In this document: positions 1 through 4,472 of the stretch, one piece after another
Layout: each line of letters starts with the position of its first letter
Position numbering within the stretch: position 1 is the stretch's first letter
From: an uncultured Bacteroidota bacterium
Lineage (GTDB): Bacteria > Bacteroidota > Bacteroidia > 2-12-FULL-35-15
Assembly: GCA_903881065.1 (NCBI GenBank)
Contig: CAIRRW010000396.1
Span: forward strand, 1-7,113
DNA: 7,113 nt
Reading direction: 5' to 3'
Notes under the pieces: model-generated
Database searches by the model: none
Told to the model about the DNA's origin: nothing
The model's input: the letters and a program-made list of their open reading frames with translations, nothing else
Position numbers and translations under genes: made by a program

Positions 1-166
1 ATGAAGGAATATTTTCTGTTTTTACTTTCTCTATTTGTTGGTTGAAGGAATCTATTTTGTCTGTTATCTCTTTCTTATCATTTCTACTACTCAACGATGA
101 ACCATAATAAGTCAATAAGGTCCCTATTGAAATAATTAAAATACCAAGTATTGTTATCCAATTCAT
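1..166 (-). CDS. Partial small membrane-anchored coiled-coil protein (3' end outside window)
   Basis: Read on the minus strand, an open frame starts at ATG 166-164 and stays open to the left edge, giving 55 residues. The beginning MNWITILGILIISIGTLLTY is a single hydrophobic segment of about 18-20 residues, followed by a Gly/Ser turn and then a charged, Lys/Glu/Gln/Asp-rich stretch (roughly residues 29-55) likely to be helical or coiled coil. This suggests an inner-membrane anchor with a soluble tail; the rest of the protein is not visible, so no function can be given. The frame is open upstream back to a TAA, and a TTG at 196-194 with an AAGG-like purine run before it would add ten residues (LDLTKKEHRT). 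I prefer the ATG, but the TTG cannot be excluded. The gene is divergent from the gene at 406. I am fairly sure of the frame and unsure of the family. Confidence 0.6.
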   Translation of the reverse strand, partial: MNWITILGILIISIGTLLTYYGSSLSSRNDKKEITDKIDSFNQQIEKVKTENIPS

Positions 167-238
167 AGTTCTATGTTCTTTTTTAGTTAAATCCAAGTTT
201 GCCTTTTTTTTTAGTTGTTAATGAACTTTAAATCATTG

Positions 239-252
239 CGTAAACGTTTGCG
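239..252. promoter_or_regulatory. Near-palindrome resembling a LacI-family operator
   Basis: CGTAAACGTTTGCG is palindromic around the central AAACGTTT, with one mismatched pair flanked by matching CG/CG arms. The central CpG with AAA/TTT flanks is the general form of LacI/GalR-family operators (established knowledge). It lies in the gap between two divergent genes, about 70 bases before the ATG at 166 and about 150 before the ATG at 406. Use as an operator is inferred from form and position only; no regulator gene is in the window. Confidence 0.3.
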
Positions 253-405
253 TCATTTTTTTATAATTATATCTACGCACCACATCTAAACATAATTAAC
301 ATACAACCATTTGAGATACTAAATACCCCTCATTCATATTTATTCGTTTTCCAACATCGCTTTGCCTACATTTACATAAATATTAACCTAATCAACTACT
401 CAATT

Positions 406-930
406 ATGAAACTAAAAATGGACATCAACAAAAAAGAGCCTTCGGGCAGTTTGCAGGTAACACTTGATTTTAGTGATTGTACCGAAGAAGAGTTTAAAAA
501 AAATATGCTTGATAAAGACTGGTGGCTGCTTCATCATAATGATGTGCTCAAACAAGAAGGTGTGTCTGTAAATCAGTCGGCTCCCATAAAAGCGGTGGTG
601 CTGGTGCAGGGCGCACTGCTTATTGTAACAGATGAAATGCTGGAGAAACGCTGTAATTTTCTGGGCATTTCGGAAATACTTCGCGAAGCATTGCTTCATT
701 TCTGCAATGATATATCACGCAAAAATATGATTCCGATATTGCACATAGAAATTAATGGTGTGAACTCGCGGTTTAAAGCTATTGCCAAAATCATCGGCAG
801 ATTTACTAATAAGGAACTTAAGGAATTGCTGCTCTGCACGGATGCCATCTATCTTGTAAAGTATTACGAACAGATAGAAGCGTATAAACACGAACAGGAT
901 ATTACCTACAAAAAAAGGTTGTTCAATTAG
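406..930 (+). CDS. Hypothetical protein, 174 residues, no recognised family
   Basis: I do not recognise this protein. The frame runs from ATG 406 to TAG 930; a second in-frame ATG at 418 (residue 5) is an alternative start, and neither has a clear Shine-Dalgarno sequence, which is normal in Bacteroidota. There is no signal peptide and no convincing membrane helix, so it is probably cytoplasmic. Visible features are a polar N-terminus, a Trp pair at residues 39-40 followed by LLHHND, a short hydrophobic strand-like segment IKAVVLVQGALLIV (61-74), a helical middle, a second strand-like segment around IPILHIEING (109-118), and a Lys/Glu-rich helical C-terminus ending KKRLFN. The alternating strands and helices suggest a small alpha/beta fold. 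A terminator-like hairpin lies about 100 bases downstream and the divergent neighbour lies upstream, so it is probably transcribed alone. Being a real gene is supported by length, codon pattern and clean boundaries. Confidence 0.72.
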   Translation: MKLKMDINKKEPSGSLQVTLDFSDCTEEEFKKNMLDKDWWLLHHNDVLKQEGVSVNQSAPIKAVVLVQGALLIVTDEMLEKRCNFLGISEILREALLHFCNDISRKNMIPILHIEINGVNSRFKAIAKIIGRFTNKELKELLLCTDAIYLVKYYEQIEAYKHEQDITYKKRLFN

Positions 931-960
931 ACTTCTTTTTTACCCCAAGCTAAACTTGTT

Positions 961-986
961 CATTCCGATACGCAGTGAGGAATCTC
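961..986. repeat. Probable interspersed palindromic intergenic repeat
   Basis: This 26-base stretch begins CATTCCG and ends GAGGAATCTC, with arms ATTCC (962-966) and GGAAT (979-983) around a GC-richer centre containing CGCAGTGA. From memory, sequences of the form CATTCCG...AGTGAGGAATCTC occur as scattered palindromic elements between genes in many Bacteroidota genomes. Only one copy is visible here, so its repeated nature is inferred, not seen. Confidence 0.4.
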
Positions 987-1027
987 TTGTTTCGTTTATC
1001 TTTTTAATAATGACTCTCAATTAACAA

Positions 1028-1046
1028 AAACACCTTTTTGGTGTTT
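1028..1046 (+). terminator. Terminator-like hairpin after the 406-930 gene
   Basis: AAACACC and GGTGTTT form a 7-bp perfect stem around a TTTTT loop, followed by a pyrimidine-rich run (CTTATTCTCTCCTTC). It is about 97 bases after the stop at 930 and is the best candidate for ending that transcript. The downstream T-run is interrupted, so termination may be inefficient. The stem is symmetrical enough that it could act for either strand. Confidence 0.45.
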
Positions 1047-1199
1047 CTTATTCTCTCCTTCACATGTTACATTTGTTTTATCAAACAGTTCATTGAGGCG
1101 TTTTTAATAATCAATATTTATTTAACAGTACTACTAAGTATCACTTTCGGCTACATGGAAAGCACGGAGCGAGAATTAATCACTTAAATAGTCGGGTAG

Positions 1200-1469
1200 G
1201 CGAGTTTGACTGCCAACAAGGCGAGTTTGGACGTCATCAAGGCAATAGAGGATGCCAACCTTGCAAACATGGAAGCCAAGGTTGCAAGAGTGGATGCCAA
1301 GGTTGCAAGGATGGACGTCAACCTTGCAAGGATGGATGCCAAGGTTGCAAGAGTGGATGCCAAGGTTGCACGTATGGACGTCAACATTGCAAGGATGGAA
1401 GCCAAGGTTGCAAGAGTGGATGCCAACCTTGCAAACATGGACGTCAACCTTGCAAGAGTGGATGCCATG
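1200..1469 (+). repeat. 21-bp tandem repeat array (13 units) with 63-bp higher-order period
   Basis: Ten consecutive full 21-bp units run from 1260 to 1469 without indels. They are preceded by two diverged full units (1200-1220, 1221-1241) and one 18-bp unit missing a codon (1242-1259). Each core unit reads as a heptad such as VARVDAK, VARMDVN, LARMDAK, IARMEAK or LANMDVN. The constant bases are TTGCA at positions 2-6, TGGA at 11-14, G16 and C18; variation is concentrated at positions 1, 8-10, 15, 17 and 21. Units also group in threes, the third usually carrying GAC GTC AAC (DVN), which gives a 63-bp (21-residue) higher-order repeat at 1260-1322, 1323-1385 and 1386-1448. The edge units are the most diverged, as in arrays growing from the middle by unequal crossing-over or slippage. 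Confidence 0.95.
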
Positions 1470-1499
1470 TATAGGAAGGATAAACAAAAAACATCATAA
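1206..1499 (+). CDS. Heptad-repeat coiled-coil protein encoded by the 21-bp array
   Basis: The plus-strand frame through the array is open from just after a TAG (1197-1199) to TAA 1499. The translation is a run of seven-residue repeats with V/L/I at one core position, V/M three residues later, an acidic residue next, and K/N at the end: a classic a/d heptad coiled coil with charged flanks. It closes with a non-repetitive basic tail, YRKDKQKTS. Coding in this frame is supported by unit-to-unit changes: the Arg position uses AGA, AGG and CGT, the acidic position uses GAT, GAC and GAA, and the first codon varies only among GTT, CTT and ATT. The weak point is the start. Only TTG 1206 is available before the array; the first ATG is at 1269. 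An upstream ATG at 1155 in the same frame (MESTERELIT) is cut off by TAA 1185 and TAG 1197, so the 5' end may be decayed. No signal peptide or known domain is visible. A small cytoplasmic oligomerising protein, or a decayed remnant of a larger one, are both possible. Confidence 0.5.
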   Translation: MTANKASLDVIKAIEDANLANMEAKVARVDAKVARMDVNLARMDAKVARVDAKVARMDVNIARMEAKVARVDANLANMDVNLARVDAMYRKDKQKTS

Positions 1500-1543
1500 C
1501 GTATTAAAATCAAGTACTATACTACACTATAAATTAGCGCTTA

Positions 1544-1565
1544 AAATACAGGTATAGCTGTATTT
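1544..1565 (+). other. Hairpin in the leader of the FnIII gene
   Basis: AAATACAG (1544-1551) and CTGTATTT (1558-1565) form a perfect 8-bp stem around a 6-base GTATAG loop. It lies 45 bases after the heptad ORF stop and 37 bases before the ATG at 1603. No long T-run follows, so it is a weak terminator candidate; it could instead be a leader structure for the FnIII gene. Function is unknown. Confidence 0.4.
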
Positions 1566-1588
1566 ATGTCGAGGCAAAGCAGAACAGG

Positions 1589-1595
1589 AAGGAGG
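1589..1595 (+). promoter_or_regulatory. Strong Shine-Dalgarno sequence for the FnIII gene
   Basis: AAGGAGG ends seven bases before the ATG at 1603, an almost ideal match to the anti-Shine-Dalgarno and ideal spacing. It fixes the start codon. Bacteroidota genes mostly lack such sites, and none as strong is seen before the other genes in this window, so it is unusual here. Confidence 0.7.
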
Positions 1596-1602
1596 AAATA
1601 AA

Positions 1603-2208
1603 ATGATAATCGTAAAAGAAGGGTTAACCGGAAAAAATCCGGCAGGCAAAGTGAAGTATGGCGGTAATGTACTCGTGAAAATGAATATGAATGTATTTTT
1701 CCCTGATGCAGCTACTGTGCTTGCAGTACTTAAAGATGCTACTGATGGTTTGAAAAAAGCAAACGATGACGGCATTGTAAGTAAAATAAAGATACAGGTA
1801 AATCTGTTCGACCTAGCTATAAAAGGCGTGGTACTTTATGTGCAGGGCGTAATACTTGGCATAGCTGATGATACCGCCAAAGATATGGTGGATAGCGCCG
1901 GACTGGGAACAGCTAAAAAAGGCAAAGCAATTATTGCTGATTTAGCTGCTGTAAATGGTCCCGACAAAAATACGGTAGTACTTCGTAAAAAAGTAACTAC
2001 AGGTAAAAAACGGGCTGCTTATATCAGTCAGATTTGTACCGGCGATATTTCGGTGGAAACCAATTGGACCTACTGTAAATTTGCTACTTTGGCTACTGTA
2101 ACTATCGCCGGACTAAAATCGGGCACTCGCTACTATTTCAGAGTAGCTGTAGTTATTGGTGAAGAAATGAGCGACTATTCACCAGTTGTTTTTGTAGATG
2201 TGAATTAA
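1603..2208 (+). CDS. Small fibronectin type III domain protein with N-terminal helical domain
   Basis: This 201-residue protein has two parts. Residues 1-115 begin with a short motif LTGKNPA, then FPDAATVLAVLKDATDGLKKA (33-53) and helical segments including the hydrophobic FDLAIKGVVLYVQGVILGIA (69-88). This resembles the helical N-terminal domain of small Bacteroidota proteins that pair a 'TGN..FP.P....L' region with one FnIII domain (recognised from memory). Residues 122-201 resemble an FnIII domain: TNWTYCKF (153-160) and the diagnostic E-F loop/F-strand region TIAGLKSGTRYYFRVAVV (167-184), followed by SDYSP and a final strand. The first beta strand looks shortened or diverged. There is no signal peptide, although FnIII domains usually act in protein binding outside the cell, so the location is unclear. 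The start is fixed by a strong ribosome site. A convergent bidirectional terminator lies about 100 bases downstream, so this is probably a single-gene transcript or the last gene after the heptad ORF. Molecular function is unknown. Confidence 0.85.
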   Translation: MIIVKEGLTGKNPAGKVKYGGNVLVKMNMNVFFPDAATVLAVLKDATDGLKKANDDGIVSKIKIQVNLFDLAIKGVVLYVQGVILGIADDTAKDMVDSAGLGTAKKGKAIIADLAAVNGPDKNTVVLRKKVTTGKKRAAYISQICTGDISVETNWTYCKFATLATVTIAGLKSGTRYYFRVAVVIGEEMSDYSPVVFVDVN

Positions 2209-2210
2209 CC

Positions 2211-2226
2211 CTAGCCTTAAGGCTAG
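2211..2226. repeat. Perfect 16-bp palindrome just after the FnIII gene
   Basis: CTAGCCTTAAGGCTAG is perfectly palindromic and starts two bases after the stop codon TAA at 2208. As RNA it could form only a tight hairpin of about six pairs with a TTAA loop, and no T-run follows, so it is not a standard terminator. It could be a binding site for a dimeric protein or part of a small interspersed repeat together with the ATTAG-rich stretch after it. Confidence 0.5.
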
Positions 2227-2248
2227 AATTACAGAAACCTAGTATTAG

Positions 2249-2262
2249 CGGGCATTAGCCCG
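2249..2262. repeat. Short GC-rich hairpin within an ATTAG-rich stretch
   Basis: CGGGC and GCCCG pair perfectly around a 4-base ATTA loop. The surrounding 2243-2287 contains ATTAG five times in under 50 bases, two of them flanking or inside this hairpin. It lies between the FnIII stop and the strong terminator; its role is unknown. Confidence 0.45.
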
Positions 2263-2305
2263 ATTAGAAATAGTATTAGGAATTAGAATTTACATTAATC
2301 ACTAA

Positions 2306-2339
2306 AAAAAATCCTGTTCTGACGAGAACAGGATTTTTT
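2306..2339. terminator. Strong bidirectional intrinsic terminator between convergent genes
   Basis: A perfect 15-bp inverted repeat has arms AAAAAATCCTGTTCT (2306-2320) and AGAACAGGATTTTTT (2325-2339) around a GACG loop. The core is a 9-bp stem TCCTGTTCT/AGAACAGGA, with an A-run on one side and a T-run on the other. It can therefore end transcription from both directions: the FnIII gene on the plus strand (stop 2208) and the OmpA-family gene on the minus strand (stop 2367, only 27 bases away). Confidence 0.92.
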
Positions 2340-2366
2340 GTTGAAGTATGCTTTAAATAAAACCCT

Positions 2367-4382
2367 CTATTTACTTACAATTACAAACTCAGTACGTCGG
2401 TTTTTAGCACGTCCTGCTTCAGTAGTATTATCGGTAATAGGTTTTGATGCACCGAATCCTTTAAAGGCAATCAACCGTTTTTCGGAAATGCCTTTTGCAA
2501 GTAACTGGTCGCGCACGGTAAAAGCCCGGTCGGTTGATAAAGCAAGATTAGCCTTGTCATTTCCTATGTTATCGGTATGGCCATACACCTCAATAGTTAT
2601 GGTAGGATGCGCTTTCAGAAACTCCACAAATTCATCAATCACAATATTGGAACGCGGATCGAGCACTGCCGAATTGGTAGCATAATAAATATTATTCAAC
2701 TGATACGTTTGTCCCACTTTAATAGTATCCGCAGTTACTTTTACTTTAACAGGTTTAGCATTTACTATCGAATCTTTATGTATCAACTGGGAGCTAAATG
2801 CATAGTTTTCCTTTTTTACTTCCACTATTAAATCATGTTTTTCTTTTCGGTCAACCACCGCAGCATATTCGCCACTTACTGTATCCACCATTGCTTTGGT
2901 AACTTTCTTGGTAGTAGCATCTTTCACTTCCACATCAAATTTCTTTGCAGGAGCATTGCCTAAATCTTCTACCTTGCCTTTAATGAATGCTACTTCGTCA
3001 GGTCGTGCTTCTTTATATAAATCGAAAGCATAAATATCATATCCTCCTACTGATTTGTTTTTCATTTGCGAGTGAGAGTTGGAGGCAAAGTAACCAAGAT
3101 GCCCGTCGGTACTTACAAAAAAACCTAAGTCGTCCGAATTGGTATTGATAGGTACACCAATGTTTTTAGGTTCTGTCCATGCACCTTTCTCATCCTTGCG
3201 GGAGAAGAAAATATCGAATCCACCAACTCCGGGAAGTCCATTGGAAGAGAAATAAAGTGTCTGGAAATCGGAGTGTATAAACGGAGATTTCTCATCACCA
3301 TTGGTATTGATCGTTTTACCAAGATTCTGCGGCTTGCTCCATTGATTGGTAACTTCATCCTTCACGGTAACGTATAAATCAACGCCGCCATAGCCGCCTT
3401 TTCTATCACTTGCAAAATATAATGTTTTACCATCCGAAGCTAACGTAGGCTGAGAATCCCAGTAAACAGGGTCGTTTATGCCGGGCACCTTCTCTGGCTT
3501 TGTCCAGGCTCCTTCCACAAAATCAGAAAAGTAAATATCACAATTCGCCACTGCACCTTTTTCATCCTTGCATATTGTAAAGTACAAATGTTTATTGTCG
3601 ATGCTTATGGTAGCGCCGCCTTCATTGTTTCCAGTGTTGAAAGGTGGAGGCATCGGTCCACCCTTGCTGAATTTATGTGTAGCAGCATCCCGTTTACTTG
3701 TACTGAAAAATTCAATCTCATTATCAAATGTTTCACCTACAATTCCATTCTTGCTTCTATACGGCATACGGCGTGTAAAATACATCGTTTCATCATCCGG
3801 CGAAATTATCGGTAAGTACTCGTCACGCTCTGTACTTATGCCTTCCACAGGTTTCGGGTCGAAAGGAACAGGGTGATTAAATATTTCGTTATACACCTTT
3901 GCATAGCTCATCATATCCTTTGCCTGCGACATAAATGCAGGGTAATTCTTATTGAATTTGGTATCGTCATCCGATTTATAATTCATAAATATCTTCAGAT
4001 ACTTAGCGCAGCTATCCCATTTCTCCTCTTCATAATAAATAAATCCAAGATAGTAAGGAGGGTCGGAATGGTACTTGGGGCATAGTTGCAGCACCTTCTT
4101 AAAATAAGGTTCGGTAGGTTTGAAAGATGCATTTTGATAAATCAAGGTCTTGATTTTCTCCTCCGCATAAGCAAAATTTGCATCTACATAATCGGGTTCC
4201 AAGTCCAATGCCTTTTTAAGATAATCAAGTCGTTCTTCTTTTTTATTATTCTTGTCAATGCCCTGTTTATATAATGCTACAGCCTTTGCGTTATCCATTT
4301 CCTGACAAGGCTTTTCATCCTGAGAGTAGGAATTGAAATAAAGAAAGGAAAACAGAGATAAAGTAATTATTTTATAATTCAT
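2367..4382 (-). CDS. PorE-like outer-membrane protein: TPR, PD40 propeller, OmpA peptidoglycan-binding domain
   Basis: The 671-residue protein starts with a Sec signal peptide (MNYKIITLSLFSFLYFNSYS, cleavage probably after S20). Residues 30-165 are TPR-like helices (ALYKQGID, ALDLEPDYVDANFAYAEE, YYLGFIYYEEEKWDSCAKYL). Residues 185-455 carry five PD40-type propeller repeats with the pattern S.DG..LYF.S and G..G..D.Y, for example SDGKTLYFASDRKGGYGGVD. Residues 465-530 resemble a carboxypeptidase-regulatory-like beta domain, and 555-671 are an OmpA C-terminal domain with GHTDNIG, LSTDRA and GRAKNRRTE. D604 and R619 align with E. coli OmpA D271 and R286, which bind the diaminopimelate of peptidoglycan, so wall binding should be intact. 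This order (TPR, propeller, CPD-like, OmpA) is that described for PorE of the type IX secretion system, and the length is similar; Bacteroidota also carry paralogues of this layout, so the T9SS role is inferred. No other Por gene is in view. The AsmA-family gene lies upstream in the same direction, 90 bases away. Confidence 0.93.
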   Translation of the reverse strand: MNYKIITLSLFSFLYFNSYSQDEKPCQEMDNAKAVALYKQGIDKNNKKEERLDYLKKALDLEPDYVDANFAYAEEKIKTLIYQNASFKPTEPYFKKVLQLCPKYHSDPPYYLGFIYYEEEKWDSCAKYLKIFMNYKSDDDTKFNKNYPAFMSQAKDMMSYAKVYNEIFNHPVPFDPKPVEGISTERDEYLPIISPDDETMYFTRRMPYRSKNGIVGETFDNEIEFFSTSKRDAATHKFSKGGPMPPPFNTGNNEGGATISIDNKHLYFTICKDEKGAVANCDIYFSDFVEGAWTKPEKVPGINDPVYWDSQPTLASDGKTLYFASDRKGGYGGVDLYVTVKDEVTNQWSKPQNLGKTINTNGDEKSPFIHSDFQTLYFSSNGLPGVGGFDIFFSRKDEKGAWTEPKNIGVPINTNSDDLGFFVSTDGHLGYFASNSHSQMKNKSVGGYDIYAFDLYKEARPDEVAFIKGKVEDLGNAPAKKFDVEVKDATTKKVTKAMVDTVSGEYAAVVDRKEKHDLIVEVKKENYAFSSQLIHKDSIVNAKPVKVKVTADTIKVGQTYQLNNIYYATNSAVLDPRSNIVIDEFVEFLKAHPTITIEVYGHTDNIGNDKANLALSTDRAFTVRDQLLAKGISEKRLIAFKGFGASKPITDNTTEAGRAKNRRTEFVIVSK

Positions 4383-4446
4383 AACTTATATAACGTTATC
4401 AAACCAATAGGATACGCTAAGTAATTCAATACAGACGAATAAACAA

Positions 4447-4470
4447 ATGAACCAATGACCAATGAACTAA
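4447..4470. repeat. Short imperfect tandem repeat in the intergenic gap
   Basis: Three near-copies follow one another: ATGAACCA (4447-4454), ATGACCA (4455-4461) and ATGAACT (4462-4468), then AA. It sits just after the stop of the AsmA-family gene (4473) in the 90-base gap before the PorE-like gene. It is too short to be sure it is more than chance, and no function is suggested. Confidence 0.4.
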
Positions 4471-4472
4471 AA

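Noticed and set aside
300..405. Bacteroidota-type promoter (TTTG, then TAnnTTTG) for the 406 gene
   Set aside because: Candidate boxes such as TTTG at 310-313 and TACATTTA at 367-374 do not combine with the usual spacing, so no promoter can be placed with confidence.
1001..1111. Direct repeat TTTTTAATAAT at 1001-1011 and 1101-1111, as possible insertion boundaries
   Set aside because: Eleven AT-only bases in AT-rich DNA are expected by chance, and nothing between them looks like a mobile element.
1200..1469. CRISPR array
   Set aside because: Units are directly adjacent with no unique spacers, the unit is shorter than normal CRISPR repeats, and no cas gene is present.
1176..1487. Minus-strand frame with Cys and His every seven residues (CNLGIHS-type repeats), looking like a metal-binding repeat protein
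   Set aside because: A 21-bp period keeps every frame open, so open length is not evidence. Unit differences are synonymous or conservative on the plus strand (Arg by AGA, AGG and CGT; Asp/Glu; V/L/I), while the minus frame shows no such pattern.
1184..1513. Minus-strand hydrophobic heptad frame (LATLASI-type repeats) resembling a membrane or leucine-rich protein
   Set aside because: It is the antisense shadow of the same array. Its hydrophobicity follows from complementing the plus-strand heptads, and there is no independent start signal or conserved ending.
1252..1557. Second plus-strand frame through the array with Trp-rich repeats (LQEWMPR-type)
   Set aside because: This is another frame kept open by the 21-bp period. 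It has no plausible start context, and its changes between units (R/T, E/G/T) are not conservative.
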